Origin: Solidesulfovibrio magneticus RS-1
GTDB taxonomy: Bacteria; Desulfobacterota; Desulfovibrionia; Desulfovibrionales; Desulfovibrionaceae
Assembly (NCBI RefSeq): GCF_000010665.1
Contig: NC_012796.1
Span: 1,758,501-1,822,500 of the forward strand
Direction of reading: 5' to 3'
Length of the DNA: 64,000 bases
A model generated the notes under the pieces. It was not told where the DNA came from. It ran no database searches and saw only the letters and a list, made by a program, of their open reading frames with translations. Numbering within the stretch: the stretch's first letter is position 1; each line of letters opens with the position of its first letter. A program made the position numbers and the translations under genes. Of the stretch, positions 54,121 to 62,634 are shown piece by piece.

Positions 54121-54222
54121 TTTTACCCCCTCGGGCAGACCGGTTTTGCCATTTGTTTTCGAATTTGCTAGAGTCCCCTTGTTCAGTTTTGCACATACTT
54201 CGGCACAAGGGGTACCCGGCTC

Positions 54223-54660
54223 ATGCAACTTACCACGCGAAGCCGCTATGGCTTGCGCATGCTCCTCGACATCGCCCTGCACGGCGACGAGGGGCCGGTC
54301 CGCATCCAGGACATCGCCAAGAGGCGCGGCATTTCGGTCAAGTACCTGGAACAGCTGATCCGGGCGCTCAAGAAAGCGGGATTTATCAACAGCAAGCGCG
54401 GTCCCAAGGGCGGCCACGTGCTGGCCACGCCGGCCGAGGCCATCCGAGTCGGCGACGTGGTGCGGGCCCTGGAAAGCCGGCCCGAACTCACCGAGTGCGT
54501 GGGCAATCCCGAGGTCTGCATGATCTCCACGGACTGCGTCACTCGCCAGATCTGGGCCCGGGCCACCGAGAGCATCTTCCGCGAGCTCGACGCCATCCAC
54601 CTCTCCGACCTGCTCGTCCAGGCCCGCCGCTCCGAGATTCTCGGCCTGCCCTGCTGCTGA
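54223..54660 (+). CDS. Rrf2 family transcriptional regulator
   Basis: The 145-residue protein has a winged-helix DNA-binding domain (1-80, SVKYLEQLIRALKKAGFINS) and three cysteines C92, C99, C105 in the loop where IscR-type members bind an iron-sulfur cluster. Spacing is C-x6-C-x5-C, slightly longer than in E. coli IscR. It probably senses iron-sulfur or redox state. AAGGGG precedes the ATG. No isc/suf genes adjoin it, so its targets are elsewhere. Confidence 0.9.
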   Translation: MQLTTRSRYGLRMLLDIALHGDEGPVRIQDIAKRRGISVKYLEQLIRALKKAGFINSKRGPKGGHVLATPAEAIRVGDVVRALESRPELTECVGNPEVCMISTDCVTRQIWARATESIFRELDAIHLSDLLVQARRSEILGLPCC

Positions 54661-55031
54661 GACGCCCGTCGCCCGCCCGGCCACGCCGCCCGGTCCCGTC
54701 GTTCGCTCGGCCCCTTCGCCTGCCCGGTCGCGCCCTTGGGCTACGCCGCCACTTGGTCACGCCGTTGCTCGTCCAGGCCACCGCTGGGCCACGTCGTCCC
54801 AGCCGTTGCGGCAAGCCGTCGCCTCGGTTCACTCCGACCGGAGACACGGGGAGGGACGGACCTTCGGGGTGGCAATGTCTTAAGCGGCGTGGCCTTCCTG
54901 CCGCCGCGACAGGAGTGCCCTTGCCCGGGCCGCGCCTTGGCCCATGGCCGGCCAATGACAAACGCCGCCGCCTTCGTTGGAAGGCGGCGGCGTTTGCGCG
55001 TCCGGGCGTGGGTTGCCGAAAGGGCCGGGGA
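54661..55031. other. 370-base intergenic region
   Basis: Very GC-rich, with imperfect repeats of CACGCCGCC/TACGCCGCC (54680-54780). No coding signal recognised. Its right end contains the mqnA terminator (54959-54996). Confidence 0.45.
54959..54996 (-). terminator. terminator of mqnA
   Basis: A 17-bp perfect stem CAAACGCCGCCGCCTTC/GAAGGCGGCGGCGTTTG with a 4-base loop, 36 bases after the mqnA stop. The T tract is short (TTT) but the stem is very strong. Confidence 0.75.
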
Positions 55032-55886
55032 TTACAGGGCGTAGCGCAGGGCCGGCACGGCCGGGATGAGGCCAAGCTCCCGGCAGTGGTGGGCGAAAAG
55101 CACGAGACTTGCGGCAGCGGCCGCGTCGAAATCGTAGTTGACCACCCGGAAGTAGTCGAGCAGCGCAGCCGGGCTGATCCAGTCGGGCAGGCCCGGGGCC
55201 GTGACAAGCTCGGGCAGGCGCTCGGGCAGCGCCTTGTTCGTTTCGCACAGGAATCGCCGCACCGCGTCAAGGGTGGCCAGGGAGCGGCCGGCAAGGCCTT
55301 CCCGCACGATCCACAGGGCAAAAACGAAGGGCGTGCCGGCGAATTCGAGCCAGGCCTGGCCCAGGTCCGTGACGTGCCAGCCCGAGGGCGGGGACACGTA
55401 TTTGGATAGAGCCAGATCGCCGATCTCCACGAAAGGCATGGGCCGATTAATGCCCGTGCCCGGGGCGGCCACGGCGAAACGCGGCTCGGGGTAACGCCAG
55501 GCGAATGTCCACAGGACGCGCAAGAGTGCATTGGAGCTGGCCGAGGCCCCGGAGAGCTGCACCTCGCCGCCGGTGCGGGCCAGATAGTCGGGCAACTCGG
55601 CCAGGGGCACGGGGGAGAAAAGCAGCACGCTCTGGATGGGGCCGGTGGCCGCCCGGATGCACAGGTCCGGCAACAGCGTGAAGGCCTCGGGCCGGGCCAG
55701 GTAGGCGAAGGCCGAGGCCGGAGCGGCGTCGATGGTTCCGGCGGCCAGGGCGGCGTTGAGCTCGGAGGGATGCCCGGACACGTAGGCGATGTCGCCGTCC
55801 TCGGGAAAAGCCGGCATGAGGGCCTGATACAGCGGCCAGACATTGAGATAGGCGATGCGGCCAAGCCGCAAGGGATCGTCTGCCAT
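55032..55886 (-). CDS. mqnA: chorismate dehydratase of the futalosine pathway
   Basis: The 284-residue MqnA starts menaquinone synthesis by the futalosine route, dehydrating chorismate to 3-enolpyruvylbenzoate. RLGRIAYLNVWPLY at the start, SGHPSELNAALAAG and a periplasmic-binding-like two-lobe fold are typical. AAGGAG precedes the ATG at 55886. Other mqn genes are not in the window. Confidence 0.9.
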   Translation of the reverse strand: MADDPLRLGRIAYLNVWPLYQALMPAFPEDGDIAYVSGHPSELNAALAAGTIDAAPASAFAYLARPEAFTLLPDLCIRAATGPIQSVLLFSPVPLAELPDYLARTGGEVQLSGASASSNALLRVLWTFAWRYPEPRFAVAAPGTGINRPMPFVEIGDLALSKYVSPPSGWHVTDLGQAWLEFAGTPFVFALWIVREGLAGRSLATLDAVRRFLCETNKALPERLPELVTAPGLPDWISPAALLDYFRVVNYDFDAAAAASLVLFAHHCRELGLIPAVPALRYAL

Positions 55887-55906
55887 GGGCACTCCTTTTG
55901 CGCGCC

Positions 55907-55943
55907 AAAAAACGCGGCCCCGAGGGTATTCCCCCCGGGGCCG
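55907..55943 (-). terminator. terminator of adk
   Basis: Minus-strand stem CGGCCCCG/CGGGGCCG extended by G/C pairs, followed by six T. It lies 25 bases past the adk stop and just before the mqnA start. Confidence 0.88.
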
Positions 55944-55967
55944 TCGTGCAAGGCGAATTCCGGTGAA

Positions 55968-56639
55968 CTAGTCGAGCTGGGACAGCAGCGTTTCCTTGAT
56001 GGAATCGATGGAGCCGGCGCCTTCGAGTTCGATGTACTTGGTCTTCCCTTCGCCGGCCAGCTTCTTGTAGAAGTAGGCGGCGGCCAGGGTGCCGGTGTTG
56101 GTGTCGTAGTAGATGTCATGACGCTTGTTGATGGCGTCCTCGTCCTGGTCGTCGGAACGGGTCTTGAGGTCGCCGCCGCACACCCGGCACTTGTCGCCGT
56201 TGGGCTTGATGGCGTCGATGAAGATGTTGTTGGGGTGGTTGGGATCGTTGGCGCACAGGCGACGGCCCATGATGCGATCCTTGGCGATCTGGCGGTCAAG
56301 CAGGATCTCGATGACGTAATCGAGCTTCATGCCTTCCTTCTGCAGGGCTTCCCACAGCTTCTCGGCCTGGACCATGTTGCGGGGGAAGCCGTCGAGCAGC
56401 CAGCCATTGCCGCCCTTGGCCTTGAGGGTCTCCAGGATCATGGGGATGGTGATCTCGTCGGGGACCAGCTCGCCCTTGTCGATGTAGCCCTTGGCTTTCA
56501 TGCCGAGTTCGGTGCCGCCGCCGATGTGCTCGCGGAAGATAGCCCCGGACTCGATGTGGGCCAGATTGTACTTCTTTTTCACCAGGGAACCCTGGGTGCC
56601 CTTGCCGCTGCCGTTGGGACCAAAAGTGAGAATATTCAC
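55968..56639 (-). CDS. adk: adenylate kinase with metal-binding LID
   Basis: Interconverts ATP + AMP and 2 ADP. The 223-residue protein has P-loop GPNGSGKGT (about 6-14) and DGFPRN. The LID carries C-x5-H-x15-C-x2-C (in CANDPNH and CRVC), the metal motif reported for Desulfovibrio gigas adenylate kinase. GTG at 56639 is chosen because GGAGG lies 8 bases upstream and the protein then begins VNILTFGPNGSG like relatives; an ATG five codons earlier overlaps that ribosome site. Confidence 0.94.
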   Translation of the reverse strand: MNILTFGPNGSGKGTQGSLVKKKYNLAHIESGAIFREHIGGGTELGMKAKGYIDKGELVPDEITIPMILETLKAKGGNGWLLDGFPRNMVQAEKLWEALQKEGMKLDYVIEILLDRQIAKDRIMGRRLCANDPNHPNNIFIDAIKPNGDKCRVCGGDLKTRSDDQDEDAINKRHDIYYDTNTGTLAAAYFYKKLAGEGKTKYIELEGAGSIDSIKETLLSQLD

Positions 56640-56701
56640 CGGGACTGCCTCCATGTTTGATTTTTCACAATCGGCCTCATTACCCCCGCCGCCAAGCCCT
56701 G

Positions 56702-57790
56702 TCAATGGCGTTTCCGGTTTTGGGGGGGCGGACCGGACAGCACGTCCCGGCCAAAGACCAGCCCCTCCCGGGCCACCCGGACCGTTTTGCCGCCCGGAAA
56801 CTGGAACACGCGGCCGGTGTCGCGCCGCGCGTAAGCTGCTTCCAGGGCGGCCAGACCATCGGCCAGGGCCTGGCCCGGCCCCAGGGCGTCCAGGGCGCGG
56901 GCGTACAGACGCGTCCGCAGGGTCGGATGCAGGCCTGAAAGGAGCGTGCGGGACAGGCGGACCGTGCCGCCCTCGTCCGGGACGGTGACGGGCAGGACCT
57001 CATCGAAATAGGCGGCGTCCAGGCGGGCTTGCCGCCACAGCCGGGCGGCCGCGTCCAGGGCTCGAGGATTTTCTTGCAGCACCAGGGGCAGCAGTCCATG
57101 GCGTACCCGGTTGCGAAGGTAGGCCGGATCGGCGTTGGACGGGTCGTCCATGGTCGGCAGGCCCAGGGCGGCCGTGAACTCCGTGACGGCGCTTCGGGGC
57201 GTGAGCAGCAGCGGCCGCAGCAGCCGGCGGGCCGGGTCCAGGGCCGCCATGCCGCCCAGGGCCGGCCACCCCGCGCCGCGCGTGACGCGCATGAGCTGGT
57301 CCTCGGCCAGATCGTTGAGCTGATGGCCGGTGAGCACCCAGGCGTTGTCCCGGCCGGCCAGGCAATCGGCGAAAAAGGCCTGCCGGGCCTGGCGGCCGGC
57401 GTCCTCGACGCCGGTGCGGCGCTCCCGGGCCATGGCGGCCACGTCGGCCCGGTCAGACAGACAGCCCAGGCCGAGTTTGCGACAAAGCGCCCCCACGGCC
57501 TCGGCCTCGGTCCCGGATTCGGGCCGCAGCCCATGGTCGAGGTGGGCGGCCAGAAGTCCGGCCAGACCCAGGCGTTCCCGCAGGATGGCGGCCATGGCCA
57601 GCAGGGCAACGGAATCCGGGCCGCCGGAGCAGGCCACGATCCAGGTCGCCCCGGCCGGCTCGTGTCCGCATGGGCCGGTAACAAAGGAGGCCACACCCAG
57701 GCAAAGCCGGGCCAGGCGGTAGGGTAGGGCGCTCAGGGGCGGCAGGCCGGGGCCGGTTGGGGAAAGGTGTTTCGAAGGGGGCGTCGGCAT
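56702..57790 (-). CDS. tilS: tRNA(Ile)-lysidine synthase
   Basis: TilS changes C34 of tRNA-Ile(CAU) to lysidine so that it reads AUA. The 362-residue protein has the PP-loop S55-GGPDS with HLDHGLR and GHQLNDLAED downstream, all diagnostic. ATG at 57790 is the closest start to the conserved region; its ribosome site is weak. It lies 62 bases upstream of adk and probably shares its transcript. Confidence 0.93.
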   Translation of the reverse strand: MPTPPSKHLSPTGPGLPPLSALPYRLARLCLGVASFVTGPCGHEPAGATWIVACSGGPDSVALLAMAAILRERLGLAGLLAAHLDHGLRPESGTEAEAVGALCRKLGLGCLSDRADVAAMARERRTGVEDAGRQARQAFFADCLAGRDNAWVLTGHQLNDLAEDQLMRVTRGAGWPALGGMAALDPARRLLRPLLLTPRSAVTEFTAALGLPTMDDPSNADPAYLRNRVRHGLLPLVLQENPRALDAAARLWRQARLDAAYFDEVLPVTVPDEGGTVRLSRTLLSGLHPTLRTRLYARALDALGPGQALADGLAALEAAYARRDTGRVFQFPGGKTVRVAREGLVFGRDVLSGPPPQNRKRH

Positions 57791-58057
57791 GGCGGGCCTT
57801 GCTGCGGCGGTGGAGCTGATCCGGGCCGGCGGGCGCGGTGGCATTTCGCGGCGAACGCTTCGTCGGCGTTGCTGCGGGACACGAGCCTTGGTGCGTTGGC
57901 AAAAAACCGCTTGTTGCGAAGAAGACTTCTGGTTCCAGGTTGCCGTTGCGGCTAACGGCATCTCGGTATTTGCGAAAGGCGCTGCCGGGCCGGACAAGGG
58001 GCATCCCGGGCGCGGCCGGGACGCCCATGATGCGCAATGCTGCGGTGCGGCGTCCGA

Positions 58058-58393
58058 TTAGATCGGAATATCGAGTTCGCGGATGAAAGTGTCCAGGAAA
58101 TCGATCATTTGCTGCCGTTGCTCCGGGGTGCAGTAGCTGATGCAGGAACAGCGCAGCTTCCCACGTCCGCGCACGAGCAGCTCCAGCTTGAGCCAGTTGC
58201 GTCCGGTTTCCAGCACGAGCATGTAGGGGCCGCACTCGCCGTAGTGCTGCTGCTGCTCGTCGTTGAGCATCTCCTGGGGAAAGGGGATGTAGTAGATGTG
58301 GTCCAGAGGACCCTTGAAGCCTTTTTCCGTCAGGTGCTGCTCGATCCGCTCCATGTTCTCGGCGGACACTTCGTCGATCAGATAGGATCGCAT
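58058..58393 (-). CDS. conserved hypothetical protein downstream of hemA
   Basis: The 111-residue soluble protein has a charged helical N-terminus (MRSYLIDEVSAENMERIEQHL) and a CSCISYC cysteine cluster near residue 85. No named domain is recognised. It begins 3 bases after the hemA stop, so it belongs to the cysG-ccsA-hemA operon. Downstream, the 57791-58057 gap holds no recognised feature. Confidence 0.7.
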   Translation of the reverse strand: MRSYLIDEVSAENMERIEQHLTEKGFKGPLDHIYYIPFPQEMLNDEQQQHYGECGPYMLVLETGRNWLKLELLVRGRGKLRCSCISYCTPEQRQQMIDFLDTFIRELDIPI

Positions 58394-58396
58394 GGG

Positions 58397-59758
58397 TTAC
58401 TCGCTTGCATCGGTCACGTCGAAATCGTCGGACGTCTCCGCGAAATTCGGCGGTTTGCGGTCCGCGTGCGCGTCCGTTGGGACTTTCTCGCGGTCCAGAT
58501 TATACATGCGCCGGGTGAGGTCCACGAACCGCTCGCCGTGCTCCTCCTTGGCCCGCCGCTTGAGAAAGGCGATGGGCTCGTGGAGCATCTTGCGGCTGAT
58601 GGACAGGGCCATGGTTTCCAGGGCGGCCCGGGTTTCCTCGGGCACCTCCGGCCCCAGTCGCCGCAAGGTCTTTTGCAGCTCCTGGCGGGCCAGGGAGGCG
58701 CCGACGTCCAGCAGGTCCACGATGGTGGGTTTCACGTCCAGCGATTTCACCCATTCGCCGAAACGCTCCACCTGAAGGCCGATGATGTCCCTCGCCCGGG
58801 CGGCCTCCTCCCGGCGCTGGGCCAGGTTTTCCTCCACCACTTCCTGCAGGTCGTCGATGTCGTAAAGATAGACGTTGTCTAAGCTGTTGATGTCCGGATC
58901 GATGTCGCGAGGCACCGCGATATCGATAAAAAACATCGGCTTGTGGCGTCTGGCCTTGAGCACGGCCCGCACGTCCTTGGCCCTTATGACCACATGGGGC
59001 GCTCCGGTGGAACTGATGACGATGTCCACCTCGTGCAGGCGCGAGACAAACTCCTCAAAGGCCACGGCCCGGCCTTTGAAGCGCCCGGCCAGTTCCTCGG
59101 CCCGGGCATAGGTGCGGTTGGCGACCAAGATTTCCGACACCCCGGAGGTGAGCAGATGCATGGCGGCCAGCTCGGCCATCTCGCCGGCCCCGACCAGCAT
59201 GGCTTTCTTGCCGGCCATCTCGCCGAAGATGCGCTTGGCCAGTTCCACGGCGGCGTAGCTGATGGACACGGCGCTGGCCCCGATGCCGGTGGCCGTGCGC
59301 ACCTTTTTGGCCACGGAAAAGGCCTTGTGGCACAGCCGGTTGATGATGACCCCGGCGGTGCGGCTGGCCACGGCGTGGCGGTAAGCTGCCTTGAGCTGCC
59401 CGAGTATTTGCGGTTCGCCAAGCACCAGGGAATCAAGTCCCGAGGCCACGCAAAACAGGTGGTCCACGGCGGCCATGCCCTGGTGGGCATACAGATGCGG
59501 GGCCAGAAGGGCCGGGTCCTGGCCGCACTGGCCGGCCCAGGCCGCCAGCACCGCCGCCTTTGGATCGCGCCCCACGGGATCAACCACCAGCACTTCCACC
59601 CGGTTGCAGGTGGAAAGGACCAGGGCCTCGCGCACGCGGGCTTCGCCGTCAACCAAAAGCTCGCCGAGTTTCGGCCGCTCGCCCAAGGCGAACGCTTCCC
59701 GAACCTCCACTCCGGCGGTCTTATGGTTGAGGCCAAACAGGTAAATCTGCTGCTCCAT
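58397..59758 (-). CDS. hemA: glutamyl-tRNA reductase
   Basis: Makes glutamate-1-semialdehyde from Glu-tRNA, first step of the C5 tetrapyrrole pathway. The 453-residue protein begins with LFGLNHKTAGVEVRE, has catalytic C51 in STCNRVEV, an NADPH-binding VGAGEMAELAA segment, and the C-terminal dimerisation helix. The ccsA-like gene overlaps its start by 38 bases. Position after the siroheme gene ties it to siroheme/heme supply for sulfite reductase and cytochromes. Confidence 0.95.
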   Translation of the reverse strand: MEQQIYLFGLNHKTAGVEVREAFALGERPKLGELLVDGEARVREALVLSTCNRVEVLVVDPVGRDPKAAVLAAWAGQCGQDPALLAPHLYAHQGMAAVDHLFCVASGLDSLVLGEPQILGQLKAAYRHAVASRTAGVIINRLCHKAFSVAKKVRTATGIGASAVSISYAAVELAKRIFGEMAGKKAMLVGAGEMAELAAMHLLTSGVSEILVANRTYARAEELAGRFKGRAVAFEEFVSRLHEVDIVISSTGAPHVVIRAKDVRAVLKARRHKPMFFIDIAVPRDIDPDINSLDNVYLYDIDDLQEVVEENLAQRREEAARARDIIGLQVERFGEWVKSLDVKPTIVDLLDVGASLARQELQKTLRRLGPEVPEETRAALETMALSISRKMLHEPIAFLKRRAKEEHGERFVDLTRRMYNLDREKVPTDAHADRKPPNFAETSDDFDVTDASE

Positions 59759-60590
59759 CGATATATCGCGCAAAGCTGTGGTGTGTGGGCATGAAGAAAT
59801 TGATGACCAGCATGGACACAAGGGTAAGACCGAACAGCCAGATGGCCATACGGGCGGGCTTGCGCCCCTGCCAGCCCAGCACCAGACGCTGGTGGAACAG
59901 GAAGGCAAAGAGCAGCCAGATGCAGATAGCTGTCACTTCCTTGGGATCATAGGAGAAAATGCGGTTCCAGGTGAGCTTGGCCCACACGAAGCCGGACAGC
60001 AGTCCCAGGGTGTAGAGGGGAAAACCGGCGGCCACCGCCCACCGATTGACCGTATCGCAGGTGGAAAGGGCCGGCAGGGCCTTGGCGAACCCGCCGAGCT
60101 TCTCCTTGGTCTTGATCTTGCGTTCCAGATACAAATAGGCCGCCCCGGCCCCGCAGGCCATGGCCAGCAGGCTGATGGCCAGGAAAAGCGAACCGATATG
60201 CAGCCCGAAAAAGAGCCCGCCCAAAGCCTTGGGCAAGGGCACCCGGGCCGCAGTCACGGCCTGGGAGGACAGAAACAGGAACAAGGCCAACGGCGAGGCC
60301 AGAAGCCCGAGCATCCCCAGGCGAAGCCGCCACCAGAGAAAGAGGCAAATGGCCAGGGCGCTCCAGGCCAGCAGATTGAAATAGAATTCCCCGGACAAAA
60401 AGGCCATGCCGCCCTCGATGCCCAGGAGCATGACGAGATCCAGGGTGTGGCAGGCAAAACCGATAAGGGTCAGCCAGCGTCCGGCCCGCCGCAACGGCTG
60501 CCTGGCCGTGACCACGCCCAGGAGATAGGCCGCCGCGCCGAGCAGGTAGCCGGCCACGACCAGCAGGAAAACGATGTTAAGCGCCGGCAT
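59721..60590 (-). CDS. CcsA/HemX-like cytochrome c assembly membrane protein
   Basis: The 289-residue protein has about eight membrane helices with histidines in FACHTL, LHIGSLFLA, LFHQRL and HHSFA, plus an FSYDPKEVTAICIWLL segment. This pattern is shared by HemX and CcsA proteins. Beside hemA, HemX-type proteins are proposed to tune GluTR level; CcsA-type proteins handle heme. Which applies is not clear. ATG at 60590 overlaps the siroheme gene by 14 bases. Confidence 0.85.
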   Translation of the reverse strand: MPALNIVFLLVVAGYLLGAAAYLLGVVTARQPLRRAGRWLTLIGFACHTLDLVMLLGIEGGMAFLSGEFYFNLLAWSALAICLFLWWRLRLGMLGLLASPLALFLFLSSQAVTAARVPLPKALGGLFFGLHIGSLFLAISLLAMACGAGAAYLYLERKIKTKEKLGGFAKALPALSTCDTVNRWAVAAGFPLYTLGLLSGFVWAKLTWNRIFSYDPKEVTAICIWLLFAFLFHQRLVLGWQGRKPARMAIWLFGLTLVSMLVINFFMPTHHSFARYIDGAADLPVWPQP

Positions 60591-61266
60591 GGGCAAGGGC
60601 TCCCGCAACAAGTCCGGCCGCCTCGCCGTGGAGCGTGGCGGGCAAGATGTCCCGGAGGATGGTTTCGGCCCGGGCGGTGTCGGCCTGTTCCAGGGCTTCG
60701 AGCAGGGGGGAGTTGACCAGCTCCCGGAAAAGCGTGGAATTGGCCGGCGATCCCAGTCCCAGCCCCAGCACCAAGGGCCGCAGCCGGCTCATGAGGATGA
60801 GCAGCGCGCCGTATTCCGAGCCGAGAAACTCGCCCAGGCCTTGGCGGATCTTGCGGGCCAGGGCCGGTGATGCGCCGCCCGTGGAGATGGCCACGGTCAG
60901 GTCGCCCTGGGTAAACAGCGCCGGCACGATGAAGCTGCATTTTTCCGGCTGATCGACGATGTTGCAGGGAATGCCGCGCTCGGCGCACTCCCGGCTGATG
61001 CGCCAGTTGAGCGCCTCGTCGTCGGTGGAGGCAATGACCAGGAACCGGCCGTCCAGGTCCGTCGTCTCATAGGGCCGGCAGGCGAAGACCACGGCCGGAT
61101 GCGACAAAAGCTCGGCGCAGGCCTCGGCCGCAGCCAAGTCGATGACGAGGATTTCCTCGGCGCCGCACTCGGCCAGGGTGGCGATCTTGCGCCGCCCGAC
61201 CTGACCCGCGCCCACCACCAGGCAGCGCTTGCCGCGCAGATTGACGTAAATGGGATAATACCGCAT
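60577..61266 (-). CDS. precorrin-2 dehydrogenase / siroheme synthase N-terminal-type protein
   Basis: The 229-residue protein matches the CysG N-terminal (Met8p-like) module: NAD-binding VVGAGQVGRRKI near residue 18 and the ISTGGASPALARKIR motif near 128. It oxidises precorrin-2 to sirohydrochlorin and may insert iron. No methyltransferase half is fused. TAGGAG precedes the ATG. It leads the operon with ccsA-like, hemA and a small gene; siroheme serves dissimilatory sulfite reductase. Confidence 0.9.
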   Translation of the reverse strand: MRYYPIYVNLRGKRCLVVGAGQVGRRKIATLAECGAEEILVIDLAAAEACAELLSHPAVVFACRPYETTDLDGRFLVIASTDDEALNWRISRECAERGIPCNIVDQPEKCSFIVPALFTQGDLTVAISTGGASPALARKIRQGLGEFLGSEYGALLILMSRLRPLVLGLGLGSPANSTLFRELVNSPLLEALEQADTARAETILRDILPATLHGEAAGLVAGALAHAGA

Positions 61267-61357
61267 GGAAGGCTCCTATAGCAGAAGAACGCTCGGACCG
61301 AAAAGGGCTTTTTTTCACATGAATCCTTCGGATTCGTGACCACACGGCGAAACGACC

Positions 61358-62629
61358 ATGGCGCGATTTCTCGTCTTGCAACTGGCCCGTCTGGGCGACC
61401 TGCTCCAGACCCGGCGGCTTCTGGCCGGCCTTTTTGCCCGGATCGGAGCGGATGGCGGGGGCGGCGAGGTCCACCTGGCCGTGGACGCCTCCCTGGCCGC
61501 CCTGGCCGGCCGGCTCTACCCCTATGCCCGGGTCCATGCCCTGCCGGCCCATGCCGGTCCCGGGCGCGATCCAGCCGCCGTGGCCCTGGCCGTGCGCCAG
61601 ACCTGCGGCGAGCTTTCGGCCATCCCCTTCGACAAGGTTTTTTGCCTCAATTTCTCGCCCCTTGGCATGGCGATTTCGGCGCTCTTCCCGCCCGAGGTCC
61701 AGCGCGGCTACCGCCAGTTTTCCGGCCAGCCCGACAAGGACCGGCTTTTGCGGCTGGTGTTTCGCCTGACCCGCGAGCGCCGGGCGGCCGGACTCAACCT
61801 GGCCGACATCTGGGCTCACCTTGATGACGTTCCCCTGGCCGCCGCCCTGGTCAACCCGCCGGCCGCGCCGCGCGGGGGCGGGCTTGGCGTGGCCCTGGCC
61901 GGCCGCATGGCCCGGCGCTCCCTGCCGCCGGAGATCCTGGCCCCCATCGTGCGCACGGCGTTTCGGGCCAGCGGGGCGACGCGGCTGACCCTGCTTGGCA
62001 CTACCGCCCAGGCCTCCGAAGCCAGGGCGCTCGTCAAACAGCTCGACCCAGCCACGGCCTCGGCCTGCCAGGACCTGACCGGCCGGACCGGCCTTGGCGA
62101 ACTCAGCGAGGTGATCGCAGGCCTGGACCGGCTGCTCACGCCCGACACCGGGGCCATGCACCTGGCTGCCTTTCACGGCGTGCCGGTGACGGCCTTTTTC
62201 CTGTCCTCGGCCTGGTGCCACGAGACCGGCCCTTATGGCGTGGGCCACGAGGTCTGGCAGTCGGTGGTTCCCTGCGCGCCCTGCCTGGAGTCGGTCCCCT
62301 GCGACAAGGGCCATGTCTGCCGGCTGCCCTTTGCCGATCCCGCCTTGTTGCGGCTGCTCGGCGGTTCGGCCAAGGTAGAGCCGCCGGCCGGGTTGGCGCT
62401 TTTTTGCACCGACTGCGACGGCCTGGGGGCAGTTTGCCGCCTGGAGCGTGGCGAGGACCCTTCCGAGGCGGGCCGCCGGGCCTTTCGGGCCTTTGCCGCC
62501 CGCCATCTGGCCGGGCAGGACGCGGCCCTGGCCGACGGGACGCCCGAGGCGGCCTTGGCGGAACGCCTTTTTCTGGAAACGGACTGGACGCTGCCCCCGC
62601 CCGGGCGGGACGCGGCCGGAGAGGAGTAG
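61358..62629 (+). CDS. glycosyltransferase family 9 (heptosyltransferase-like)
   Basis: The 423-residue protein begins with FLVLQLARLGDLLQT, the GT9 donor-side strand, and has LTPDTGAMHLAAFHGVPVTAFF near residue 265, the conserved GT9 acceptor/donor motif. A cysteine-rich segment (CAPCLESVPCDKGHVC, about 310-325) follows. Family members build LPS core. The start ATG has a weak ribosome site. The CgeB-like gene begins 5 bases after its stop. Confidence 0.88.
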   Translation: MARFLVLQLARLGDLLQTRRLLAGLFARIGADGGGGEVHLAVDASLAALAGRLYPYARVHALPAHAGPGRDPAAVALAVRQTCGELSAIPFDKVFCLNFSPLGMAISALFPPEVQRGYRQFSGQPDKDRLLRLVFRLTRERRAAGLNLADIWAHLDDVPLAAALVNPPAAPRGGGLGVALAGRMARRSLPPEILAPIVRTAFRASGATRLTLLGTTAQASEARALVKQLDPATASACQDLTGRTGLGELSEVIAGLDRLLTPDTGAMHLAAFHGVPVTAFFLSSAWCHETGPYGVGHEVWQSVVPCAPCLESVPCDKGHVCRLPFADPALLRLLGGSAKVEPPAGLALFCTDCDGLGAVCRLERGEDPSEAGRRAFRAFAARHLAGQDAALADGTPEAALAERLFLETDWTLPPPGRDAAGEE

Positions 62630-62634
62630 GGGCT

